64,000 nt of DNA, taken from assembly GCF_014904735.1 (NCBI RefSeq), contig NZ_JACZCR010000004.1, forward strand, positions 57,978 to 121,977. Reading direction: 5' to 3'. Of this stretch, positions 1 to 7,420 are shown piece by piece. How positions within the stretch are numbered: position 1 is the first letter of the stretch; every line of letters starts with the position of its first letter. The notes beneath the pieces are model-generated. The model was not told where the DNA came from. It made no database searches and saw only the letters and a list, made by a program, of their open reading frames with translations. The DNA is from Microbulbifer hainanensis (GTDB taxonomy: Bacteria; Pseudomonadota; Gammaproteobacteria; Pseudomonadales; Cellvibrionaceae). The position numbers and the translations under genes are program-made.

Positions 1-1
1 C

Positions 2-778
2 TATAAGGAAGATCCGGTACGCATGCTGCGGGCGGTGCGCTTTGCAGCCAAACTGGATTTTCAAATCGAGGAAAAAACTGCCGCTCCCCTCGAAGAACTG
101 GCGCCACTGCTGCGCAATATTGCACCGGCACGCCTTTTCGACGAAGTACTGAAATTGCTGATGAGTGGACAGGGTGAACGCACATTCGAGTTGATGCGCG
201 AATACCATCTGTGGCAACACCTGTTTCCCGACAACGCCGCGTTGCTGGACGACCCCGCCGCACTGGAACTCACCCGCAAGGCCCTGCGCAATACCGATGA
301 ACGCATCCGCGCCGACATGCGTGTTACCCCGGCGTTTCTTTACGCCGCACTGCTGTGGCCGGCGGTCAATCGGGAACAACAGCGCCTGATCAGTAAAGGC
401 ACCCCACCACTACCAGCGATGGCCCAGGCCGCACAGAAAATCACTAGCTCGCAGCTGGCGCACACGGCCATCCCCAAGCGTTTCTCCATTCCGATGCGGG
501 AAATCTGGGACATGCAGCTGCGCCTGCCGCGCCGCAACGGCGAGCGTGCCCAGCGCCTCAGCGAGCACCCGCGCTTCCGCGCCGCCTACGATTTTCTGTT
601 GTTACGCGAAGAGTCCGGTGAAATCGAACCGGGTCTCGGCCAGTGGTGGACAGACTTTCAACAAGCGGACCAGGAACAGCGCCAGGAGATGGTGCGCAGC
701 CTGCAGCGCGATGGCGGCGGCCGTCGCCGCGGAAGGGGCTCCCGCGGCGGGCGGCGACGCAAGCCACGGACCGAATAG
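2..778 (+). CDS. pcnB: poly(A) polymerase I, C-terminal part (5' end outside window)
   Basis: The reading frame is already open at base 2 and reads YKEDPVRMLRAVRFAAKL, the conserved segment that follows the nucleotidyltransferase core of PcnB. The catalytic GD...DxD part therefore lies upstream of the window. What remains is the RNA-binding region and a C-terminal tail very rich in Arg and Gly (about residues 235-258), which is typical of proteobacterial PcnB and suits RNA contact. PcnB adds 3' poly(A) tails to RNA and so promotes decay by PNPase, whose gene also lies in this window. The stop codon is followed directly by folK, giving the pcnB-folK pair common in gammaproteobacteria. The ATG at 23 is internal, not the true start. 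Confidence 0.93.
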   Translation, partial: YKEDPVRMLRAVRFAAKLDFQIEEKTAAPLEELAPLLRNIAPARLFDEVLKLLMSGQGERTFELMREYHLWQHLFPDNAALLDDPAALELTRKALRNTDERIRADMRVTPAFLYAALLWPAVNREQQRLISKGTPPLPAMAQAAQKITSSQLAHTAIPKRFSIPMREIWDMQLRLPRRNGERAQRLSEHPRFRAAYDFLLLREESGEIEPGLGQWWTDFQQADQEQRQEMVRSLQRDGGGRRRGRGSRGGRRRKPRTE

Positions 779-1255
779 ATGATGCGCGCTTTTATCGGCC
801 TCGGCAGTAATCTGGCCGAACCACAACAGCAGCTGTGCAGTGCCCTGGATGCCATGGGCGCAATGCCGCAGACCCGGCTGTTGCGGCATTCCAGTTTTTA
901 CCGCAGTGCGCCTGTCGGCCCCGGCGAGCAGCCAGATTACATCAATGCCGTCGCCGAACTGGAGACCGGGCTGGCGCCGCTCGAACTGCTGGATAAACTG
1001 CAGGCCATCGAGGCCGCACATGGACGCGAACGACACATTCGCTGGGGTGCCCGCACCCTCGATTTGGATATACTACTGCTCGACTCGCGGCGGATCGACG
1101 AACCGCGTCTGCAGGTGCCTCACCCCCGTATCGCAGAGCGCAATTTCGTACTGATCCCCCTGGCGGAACTGGAGCCCCACTTGCGACTTCCCAACGGGGA
1201 TACGCTGGAAGACCTTATCCGACAGTGTCCGCCCAACCGCCTGGAGAAAACCTGA
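779..1255 (+). CDS. folK: 2-amino-4-hydroxy-6-hydroxymethyldihydropteridine pyrophosphokinase
   Basis: 158-residue HPPK, the usual length. It transfers pyrophosphate from ATP to 6-hydroxymethyl-7,8-dihydropterin, the step before dihydropteroate synthase (folP at 61 kb in this window). Visible family marks are an N-terminal IGLGSNL, the substrate loop GPGEQPDYINAVAELET and the signature RWGARTLDLDILL, which holds the two Mg-binding Asp residues. The start ATG touches the pcnB stop codon, and a second ATG follows immediately, so the first residue is uncertain by one codon. The gene is probably translated from the pcnB message. Confidence 0.96.
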   Translation: MMRAFIGLGSNLAEPQQQLCSALDAMGAMPQTRLLRHSSFYRSAPVGPGEQPDYINAVAELETGLAPLELLDKLQAIEAAHGRERHIRWGARTLDLDILLLDSRRIDEPRLQVPHPRIAERNFVLIPLAELEPHLRLPNGDTLEDLIRQCPPNRLEKT

Positions 1256-1316
1256 AGCCGCCCATTCTTGCGCAGATACGGCAGCGGCTAAGGAAAGCAC
1301 GATAAAGGAGTAAACT

Positions 1317-2003
1317 GTGGCAAAAGAAGCCGGCGAAACCCAGACTTACGAACCGGACCTCACGGACAAGACCCTACCGCGCTTTATTGCCGTAGAAGGC
1401 AATATCGGCGTGGGTAAAACTACCCTGGCGAAGAAGCTCGCAGCCACATTCAATTACGATACGCTGCTCGAACTTCCGGAAGACAACCCCTTCCTTGAGC
1501 GCTTTTACCGGGATCCCAAAAGTGCCGCCCTGCCGACCCAGCTGCATTTCCTGCTGCAGCGCTCCCAACAGATCCAGGCCCTGCGCCAGGACGACCTGTT
1601 CAAACCGGTGCGTGTGTCGGATTTTCTGATCGACAAAGACCAGCTGTTTGCCGAAGTCACCCTCGATAGCGACGAGCTGGCACTCTACCAGCAGGTCTAC
1701 CAGCACATGACACTGCAGGCCCCCAAACCCGATTTGGTTATTTATCTGCAGGCGCCGCTCGCAGTGTTGCAGGAGCGTATTCGTACTCGCGGCATCGCCG
1801 CCGAGCGCTCGATCAGCAATGATTACCTGGCGACACTCAACGAGGCCTATACCAACTTCTTCCACTACTACGACGGCGCCCCCCTGCTGATCGTCAATAG
1901 CGAAGACATCGATATCGTCAATCGTCCTGAAGACTACCGCCAGCTGGTGGAATACATGCTCACGATAAGCAGCGGCCGCCACTACTACAATCCGGGGAAC
2001 TGA
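1317..2003 (+). CDS. deoxynucleoside kinase family protein
   Basis: 228 residues with a P-loop (FIAVEGNIGVGKTT, about residues 23-36), an ERS motif and a LID-like RIRTRGIAAERS near residue 160. This matches the bacterial deoxyadenosine/deoxyguanosine kinase family (COG1428, dNK fold), which phosphorylates deoxynucleosides for nucleotide salvage in the cytoplasm. The start is GTG at 1317, supported by a strong AAGGAG seven bases upstream. It sits between folK and panB, an arrangement I recall from several gammaproteobacteria. Which deoxynucleoside it prefers cannot be read from the sequence. Confidence 0.85.
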   Translation: MAKEAGETQTYEPDLTDKTLPRFIAVEGNIGVGKTTLAKKLAATFNYDTLLELPEDNPFLERFYRDPKSAALPTQLHFLLQRSQQIQALRQDDLFKPVRVSDFLIDKDQLFAEVTLDSDELALYQQVYQHMTLQAPKPDLVIYLQAPLAVLQERIRTRGIAAERSISNDYLATLNEAYTNFFHYYDGAPLLIVNSEDIDIVNRPEDYRQLVEYMLTISSGRHYYNPGN

Positions 2004-2007
2004 AGTT

Positions 2008-2820
2008 ATGTACGCACCCACCGCACTGGAAAAGCCCGTCACGATCCAGACGCTGCGCAAAATGAAAGCGGACGGCGAAAAGTTCATTACCGTCGCACTC
2101 TACGACGCTCCTATGGCGGCCATGGCTGAGAAGACCGGCGTGGAAGCCGTACTGATCGGCGACTCCCTCGGCATGACAGTGCTGGGCTATGACAGCACCA
2201 TTCCGGTGACCATGGAACAGATGATTTACCACGTGGAAGCGGTCGCCCGAGGTAACAAGAAATCACTGATCATGGGCGACATGCCCTTTATGACCTACGC
2301 CACGCCGGAGCAGGCGCTCACCAACGCCACCCGCATCATGCAGGCCGGCGCCCATATGGTGAAGATCGAGGGCGGCGCCTGGCTGGGGGAAACGGTCAGG
2401 ATGCTTACCGACCGGGGTATTCCCGTGTGCGCGCATCTGGGACTCACTCCCCAGTCGGTACACAAGCTCGGCGGCTACCGTGTACAGGGCCGCGATCAGG
2501 ATCAGGCCGGCGAGATCTTCGATGATGCCGCGACACTGGACGAAGCCGGCGCCGACCTGCTGGTACTCGAATGTGTACCGGCGCATCTGGCCAAGCGCAT
2601 CACCGATGCCGTATCCATGCCCACCATCGGCATCGGCGCCGGCCGCGATACCGACGCGCAGGTTCTGGTAATTAACGACATTCTTGGGCTTACCGAACAG
2701 CCACCCAAGTTTTCGAAAAACTTCCTGATTGAAGCCGGTGATATTCCCGGCGCCCTGCGCAAGTACGCCGAAGACGTCAAGAACGGCACCTTCCCCGACG
2801 ACGCCCATACTTTTCAATAA
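2008..2820 (+). CDS. panB: 3-methyl-2-oxobutanoate hydroxymethyltransferase
   Basis: 270 residues, full length for PanB. The enzyme transfers a hydroxymethyl group from methylenetetrahydrofolate to 2-oxoisovalerate to give ketopantoate, the first dedicated step toward pantothenate and CoA. Seen in the sequence: the metal-binding GDSLGM (about residues 51-56), the MGDMPFMTY segment, HLGLTPQS and IGIGAGRDTDAQVLV. The start lies four bases after the preceding kinase stop, so the two are probably cotranslated. In many relatives panC follows directly; here a thioesterase-like gene takes that place, and no panC is present in the window. Confidence 0.96.
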   Translation: MYAPTALEKPVTIQTLRKMKADGEKFITVALYDAPMAAMAEKTGVEAVLIGDSLGMTVLGYDSTIPVTMEQMIYHVEAVARGNKKSLIMGDMPFMTYATPEQALTNATRIMQAGAHMVKIEGGAWLGETVRMLTDRGIPVCAHLGLTPQSVHKLGGYRVQGRDQDQAGEIFDDAATLDEAGADLLVLECVPAHLAKRITDAVSMPTIGIGAGRDTDAQVLVINDILGLTEQPPKFSKNFLIEAGDIPGALRKYAEDVKNGTFPDDAHTFQ

Positions 2821-2868
2821 TATTCCCGGCGAAATGCCGGAAGATTCACTGCGGTAGGAAAACGACGC

Positions 2869-3666
2869 ATGCAATTCGATCAATTGCGGGAAAACTGGCA
2901 GAGTCCCTCGCCGGTACAAGGGATTCCCGAAGGCTGGGCCCAGGGACGCGCGACATTCGGCGGCCTGGTAGCGGCCATGCTGTATGAAAAGATGTCCGGC
3001 TGCGTGGATGCCGAAGCCAGTCTGCGCTCACTCACCTTTTCCTTTGTGGCGCCAGTCGCAAGCGGTGATATCGAAGTAAACGCCAATCCGCTACGCTCCG
3101 GCCGCTCTGTCACCCAGGTCGAAGGGCGTATGGTGCAGGACGGGAACGTGGTACTGGCTGCCCTCGCCAGTTTCGGCCGCCGCCGCGAGTCAAGTATCCA
3201 TGTCACCGGTGATCGCGCGCCCGCAATGCGCGCACCGGATGAATGCCCGACACTGCCGGATGCGCCCGGGATCATTCCAGAGTTCACCCAGCATTTTGAC
3301 TTCCGTATTTCCGCCGGCGACCTGCCGTTCAGCGGCAGCAGCAACAACCGCCTGGGTGGCTGGGTGCGCTTTCGTACCGACGAAGAAACCCGCTCCGCGG
3401 TATCCATTACTCACCTGCTGGCGCTGATCGATGCCTGGCCTCCCGCTCTGCTGCCCATGCTGAAACAACCGGCACCCGCCAGCTCTCTGACATGGACCAT
3501 CGAATTTGTTGAACCGCTGCCGGCACAAACCGGCGGAGAGTGGTGGCAATACCTGGCCGATGTCGAACAGGCCGCGGATGGTTACGGCGTGATTCAGGCA
3601 AAACTCTGGAGCGCCGAGGGCAAACTGGTCGCATTTTCCCGGCAGACAGTAACCGTATTTGGTTGA
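2869..3666 (+). CDS. acyl-CoA thioesterase family protein (hot-dog fold)
   Basis: 265 residues resembling the TesB-like double hot-dog thioesterases (thioesterase-superfamily 4HBT_3 type). The N-terminal half carries GWAQGRATFGGLVAAM and a segment reading RSLTFSFVAPVASGDIEV, the usual first hot-dog unit. The C-terminal half has GWVRFRTDEE followed by LLALIDAWPPALL and WTIEFVEPLP, the second unit. Such proteins hydrolyse acyl-CoA esters in the cytoplasm; the acyl chain preferred here is unknown. A start at 2869 is chosen because it precedes the conserved N-terminus. It is the last gene of the + strand run and converges with the next gene. Confidence 0.8.
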   Translation: MQFDQLRENWQSPSPVQGIPEGWAQGRATFGGLVAAMLYEKMSGCVDAEASLRSLTFSFVAPVASGDIEVNANPLRSGRSVTQVEGRMVQDGNVVLAALASFGRRRESSIHVTGDRAPAMRAPDECPTLPDAPGIIPEFTQHFDFRISAGDLPFSGSSNNRLGGWVRFRTDEETRSAVSITHLLALIDAWPPALLPMLKQPAPASSLTWTIEFVEPLPAQTGGEWWQYLADVEQAADGYGVIQAKLWSAEGKLVAFSRQTVTVFG

Positions 3667-3675
3667 TCGACGCGC

Positions 3676-4140
3676 TCAGGAAAAAGACGGTTGCGGCGCA
3701 GCAAATGGTCGCGCGAATGTGAAAGATTGGGCCGTGGGCCCCTTCAAATCCAGCTGCGCCAGCGCCGCCTTGCCGTCATCAACCGTCGGCTGTTTACCTG
3801 CAGGTATCCACCACAGGGCGAGGCTCGGGCCGGATAGTTTTTCAAACCAGCTTTTCTTCTGCTTCAGCACCTCCAGGTGCTCACCGCTATAGACATAACC
3901 TTTGAGTGCCGCTAACGACGTCCACACGGACATATTGACGATAATCAGCTCATCGCCAAAGACGTTGATGGCGGTCGCATCGCCCTCTTCCGTCTGCAAC
4001 CGCCACACGAATCCGGGACTTCGATCCGCCAGCGCATTGATTGCGTCGAGCTGGTCGACAAAGCCTTTCATGACCGGGTGATCCAGCGGAGCCTGTGCTC
4101 GCGCGATATTGATCTGGGCGAGGTGAAATTGCTCGGACAT
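3676..4140 (-). CDS. DUF3291 domain-containing protein
   Basis: 154 residues matching the DUF3291 family: an N-terminal HLAQINIARAQAPLDHPVM, then a central SPGFVWRLQTEEGDATAI, and VNMSVWTSLAALKGYVY. The fold resembles ferredoxin-like, monooxygenase-type dimeric alpha/beta barrels. No function is established, and no catalytic residues are recognisable to me. It is a single gene, convergent with the thioesterase, with ten bases between the two stop codons. A multi-hairpin repeat lies just upstream, between this gene and the next one on the same strand. Confidence 0.8.
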   Translation of the reverse strand: MSEQFHLAQINIARAQAPLDHPVMKGFVDQLDAINALADRSPGFVWRLQTEEGDATAINVFGDELIIVNMSVWTSLAALKGYVYSGEHLEVLKQKKSWFEKLSGPSLALWWIPAGKQPTVDDGKAALAQLDLKGPTAQSFTFARPFAAPQPSFS

Positions 4141-4165
4141 CTCCCTGTCCCTCCATGCAGATACT

Positions 4166-4334
4166 TAACAGGTTGTTGAATAAGGCCACCCGTGGCTTTT
4201 TTCAACCCGGGTTTGCGGCGCATGTCCGCAAACCCTCCACAAAAAATCAAGCACTTACGTGCTCGATTTGCGGCCCGGCCTTCCATGGCCGGGTTATCAG
4301 GCTGCTGAAAAAATACTGTTTCAACAGCCTGTTA
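4166..4334. repeat. multi-hairpin repeat with terminal inverted arms
   Basis: The outer arms TAACAGGTTGTTGAA (4166-4180) and TTCAACAGCCTGTTA (4320-4334) are inverted repeats with one mismatch. Between them lie further small palindromes in series: GCCAC/GTGGC, GGGTTTGCGG/CCGCAAACCC, AGCAC/GTGCT and CCCGGCC/GGCCGGG, and a final one using the right arm. This architecture suggests a non-coding mobile repeat of the REP/MITE type. The right arm supplies the stop codon of the adjacent transporter gene (TTA at 4332-4334 read as TAA). Confidence 0.75.
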
Positions 4335-5300
4335 AAGCCATTTTTTCCAGCGGAAAACCACGATTTGCAGTATTACCGCCAGTACCAGTAAACCGGAGAA
4401 AATCAAAAACGCCGATGGGTATTCCGCACCGGGAATGCCGCCCACATTCACCCCCAGGAGACCAGTGAGGAAGCCGAGGGGCAGAAAGATCGCCGCAACC
4501 ACCGACAGGACGTACATACGGTTATTGAGCTGTTCCGAATTGCGGCTCAACAGCTCTTCCTGAGTGACAGCAGCGCGCTCTCGCACCGCGTCGATGTCCT
4601 CGATATGGCGGAGCAGGCGGTCGCTGACTTCGCGCAGCTGAATACGGCTCTGGTCGTCAAACCAGGTTACCTTCTCCACCAGCATACGTGCCAGAGCCTC
4701 GCGCTCCGGCGACAGGTAGCGGCGCAGGGTGATGGTCTGCTTGCGCAACTGCGCCAGCTCAGAACGCATGGCGGCGCTGCTCGCGCTCAGCACGCGGCCT
4801 TCCAGCTCGTCGGCCTTGTCTTCTAGCGCTTCGACGGTGTCGCTCATACGCCACACCAGCAGGTCCGTAAGCGCCACTACCAGAGCGGCAGCGCTATCCG
4901 GGCCCCGACCCGCCTGCAAACGCTCGCGCAGGTCGCTGACCGACAGCAGGCGCCGGCGGCGAGTGCTGACAATACGGTTTTCCTCGACCCACAGGCGAAT
5001 CGAGACCATGTCTTCCGGGCTCGACTCCGGGTTGAGATTGACTCCCCGCAGCGCCAGTAGCAGGCCGTCGCCAATCGCGGTGGTTCGCGGCCGCGTTTCC
5101 TCGGTGAGCAGCGCCTCGACCACCAGGGGCTCCAGCCCGCTCTCCTCTCGCAACCAGTGTTGCACGGCGGCTTCACTGTAATCGAAATGCAGCCATAACA
5201 GGCCCTGCTGCGGCTGCCAGCTCAATACCTCGCCCCAGCTCAGGTCGCCGCCACCACCGCGACCGTCGAGCAGATAGGCGTGTATCAGTCCCGCTTCCAT
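4332..5300 (-). CDS. zntB: ZntB-like CorA-family divalent metal transporter
   Basis: 322 residues. A long cytoplasmic N-terminal domain with helical segments (about 1-260) is followed by two C-terminal membrane helices. The family signature is GVNVGGIPG, as in ZntB, rather than the YGMNF of Mg-transporting CorA. The first helix reads VVAAIFLPLGFLTGLLGVNV. ZntB proteins form pentamers in the inner membrane and move Zn2+. The symbol is assigned from this signature and length, so metal specificity remains an inference. The last codons and the stop overlap the end of a multi-hairpin repeat, so the C-terminus may have been reshaped by it. Confidence 0.85.
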   Translation of the reverse strand: MEAGLIHAYLLDGRGGGGDLSWGEVLSWQPQQGLLWLHFDYSEAAVQHWLREESGLEPLVVEALLTEETRPRTTAIGDGLLLALRGVNLNPESSPEDMVSIRLWVEENRIVSTRRRRLLSVSDLRERLQAGRGPDSAAALVVALTDLLVWRMSDTVEALEDKADELEGRVLSASSAAMRSELAQLRKQTITLRRYLSPEREALARMLVEKVTWFDDQSRIQLREVSDRLLRHIEDIDAVRERAAVTQEELLSRNSEQLNNRMYVLSVVAAIFLPLGFLTGLLGVNVGGIPGAEYPSAFLIFSGLLVLAVILQIVVFRWKKWL

Positions 5301-5332
5301 GGTTTCTCCATACCACCGCCAGGCGGCAGATT

Positions 5333-6205
5333 TCAGCGTTGCAGAATCAGCATCGCCCGGGCGGATTCTCCCGGTGCCAACTGCCAGCTGTTGGCGAAGG
5401 CGTTACCGTGTTCGACACAGACAAAACCGCGATAGTGCTCGCCGACATCGGCGAGGCTTGCGGCGAGTTCCGGGCCCGGATTCCAGGCAATCACGGTATG
5501 ACAATTTTCGCTGCTCGTGCCAATCGGGTGCGACGTGGCAATGCGCTGGTGTGCCGGCGCATTTTCGTAGACGCGGTCAACCTCTCCGGGAAAAGTCAGC
5601 GGTCCCCGCTGTGTTGCGCGGGCCAGTCCACGGGTATTGTCGAGATACTCAGTGGCCTCGAGGCCGTGTACCTCGATTTCCTCAATATCTTCGACCGGGA
5701 AATAGGTATGCCAGGCCCAACTGTATTCTGTCGCGGCGTCACCACCGTTTTTCAGGTGCAGTTGCAATTGCAGCTCGGTACCGAGGCGCATGGTCACGGC
5801 ACAGTCGAACGCCGCCGCGAACAGCGCATCGCCGCTGTGGCTGAAAGCAAAGTGCAGTTCCACCTCGCCACCGGGCAGCGCACGCGCGTGCTGCAGGCGC
5901 CAGGGTTGAGTGCGTGCCAGACCGTGTTTGGGCTTACCCGGATCGCGACGGTTGATGCCAAACCAGGGCAAACACAACGGGATTCCCCCGCGTACGGCCT
6001 GACCGGGAATAAAATGTGCCGCTGGGCTCAGCCACAGCAGCGGCTCCCGATCGGCGGCCTGGAATTCCAGCAGCTGCGCGCCCTGCTCCGCAATCACCGC
6101 CCTGCATAGCGGCGTTTCCACCAGCAGCAGGGGCAGCCCGGGCTTATCGTAGAGTGCACCGCTATCGGTGTGCTGGATCATTTCCGCAAGAAGTAAGTCG
6201 CTCAT
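5333..6205 (-). CDS. D-hexose-6-phosphate mutarotase
   Basis: 290 residues of the YeaD/aldose 1-epimerase-like family. These enzymes interconvert alpha and beta anomers of glucose-6-phosphate and related sugars. Seen: RGGIPLCLPWFGINRRDP and KHGLARTQPW, which belong to the sugar-phosphate pocket, WAWHTYFPVEDI with the catalytic His, and VIAWNPGPE carrying the likely catalytic Glu near residue 250. The start codon directly abuts the stop of the upstream GFA gene (6205/6206), so the two are probably cotranscribed. Product assignment is by overall family resemblance. Confidence 0.9.
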   Translation of the reverse strand: MSDLLLAEMIQHTDSGALYDKPGLPLLLVETPLCRAVIAEQGAQLLEFQAADREPLLWLSPAAHFIPGQAVRGGIPLCLPWFGINRRDPGKPKHGLARTQPWRLQHARALPGGEVELHFAFSHSGDALFAAAFDCAVTMRLGTELQLQLHLKNGGDAATEYSWAWHTYFPVEDIEEIEVHGLEATEYLDNTRGLARATQRGPLTFPGEVDRVYENAPAHQRIATSHPIGTSSENCHTVIAWNPGPELAASLADVGEHYRGFVCVEHGNAFANSWQLAPGESARAMLILQR

Positions 6206-6622
6206 TCACCGGTTCTCCTTTTTGCTCAAATGGGCGAGTGCCCCGGCGTTCTGCTCCCAGTTCTGGCCATCGAAAGGCTCCACCACCACACCTGCCGGAA
6301 TTTCATCGAGACAGCGTAGATTGATACTGTACCCGTCCGGATTCGAACGCGGTACATAAAACGATTTGACCCCGCAGTGGCGGCAGAAGTAATGCTTGGC
6401 CACACCGGTATTGAAGGTGTAGCAACTCAGGTCGCCCTCTCCGGCGAGCAGTTCAAAGTCGGCCGCAGGCACAATCAGGTGCTGAAAGCCCACCGCCCGG
6501 CACATTGAGCAATTACAGGCATGGGCGACCAGGGGGCCCTGCGCGGGGACCTCTATGCGCGCCCGGAAGCGGACGGCGCCGCAATGGCAACCACCCTGCA
6601 CGCTCAGCGGTTCTTCATTCAT
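6206..6622 (-). CDS. GFA-family zinc protein
   Basis: 138 residues with the cysteine pattern of the GFA/CENP-V fold: GGCHCGAVRF near the N-terminus, HACNCSMC in the middle and FCRHCGVKSFY toward the end. These Cys residues bind zinc. Families annotated as glutathione-dependent formaldehyde-activating enzymes share this fold, but the reaction is unproven for most members. ATG at 6622 is chosen because a good GGAG lies nine bases upstream and it gives an eight-base overlap with the preceding gene. A longer start at 6643 would add seven residues of no clear value. Confidence 0.82.
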   Translation of the reverse strand: MNEEPLSVQGGCHCGAVRFRARIEVPAQGPLVAHACNCSMCRAVGFQHLIVPAADFELLAGEGDLSCYTFNTGVAKHYFCRHCGVKSFYVPRSNPDGYSINLRCLDEIPAGVVVEPFDGQNWEQNAGALAHLSKKENR

Positions 6623-7259
6623 CGATCTTTTCTCCCTCGGCAAACAGGGGCCGGCCGCACAGCAGCAGCAGGCTGCCCAGTGCCAGCATCAGGTGAAACC
6701 AGTTCATCCTCGCCAGGCCAAAACTGCGAGTTGCGCTGCTACCGACGACGAGGCCTGCAAATACAACCAGCGCAGCCCCGACTGCCAGCGCGACGGCCAT
6801 TTTGCGCGACAAATACCGGCCGGCGATCAATTCGGCCAGCGCCACACCCAGCCACAGGAGCAGGCCCAGCGTCGACAACAGGCGGCCGGCACCCGCAGTG
6901 GCAAACTGCTCGTCGGCGCCGAGGGCAATACCGATAATCAGCACCAGGGTAACGTAGGCAGGAGCACGACTGGCATAGCCCATCGGCAAGCGCAATCGCG
7001 CCCAGAGCAGGGCAATCCCCACAGACAGGAAAGTCACATAGCCCGACAGGCGGGACAGTATCCGGTGCAGATCGGTGGTATGCGGATCGACGCCGTAGCG
7101 GTACGCACCTGCCAGGGCGGCAAAGGCGAGAAACACCATACCGGCAACGATCAACAACGCCGGTGACTGGCAGCGATCCCGCGCGATGTACCAGTATTGA
7201 CTGGCGACCAGAAAGGCGGACAGTGCCAGCAGGACTTCAGCAAGCCAGAAATTGACCAA
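6615..7259 (-). CDS. integral membrane protein of unknown function
   Basis: 214 residues, almost entirely hydrophobic, with about six to seven predicted membrane helices (for example residues 5-25, 35-52, 75-92, 100-115, 125-145 and 153-172). It has no catalytic motif I recognise. The last codons overlap the start of the GFA gene, so it is the first gene of a probable three-gene unit: membrane protein, GFA protein, mutarotase. The location is likely the inner membrane, because there is no separate signal peptide. Confidence 0.6.
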   Translation of the reverse strand: MVNFWLAEVLLALSAFLVASQYWYIARDRCQSPALLIVAGMVFLAFAALAGAYRYGVDPHTTDLHRILSRLSGYVTFLSVGIALLWARLRLPMGYASRAPAYVTLVLIIGIALGADEQFATAGAGRLLSTLGLLLWLGVALAELIAGRYLSRKMAVALAVGAALVVFAGLVVGSSATRSFGLARMNWFHLMLALGSLLLLCGRPLFAEGEKIDE

Positions 7260-7343
7260 CGTCCTTCTCCCGTCAATTATTTTTACGGGATTCTACCGGA
7301 CAAGGGTGAAGAATGCTTACTACCACCGCAGAGAGCGCTGCAC

Positions 7344-7370
7344 AAAAAAAAGCCCCGGCGAAGCCGGGGC
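7344..7370 (-). terminator. intrinsic terminator of the TonB receptor gene
   Basis: Perfect eight-base stem GCCCCGGC/GCCGGGGC with a three-base loop (7352-7370), followed on the - strand by a run of eight T. It lies 50 bases beyond the receptor stop codon. Confidence 0.9.
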
Positions 7371-7420
7371 AATGCGTCTTACTTTAGCGAGAACCCGTTA
7401 TCCGGGCAATCCGGAAAGGA

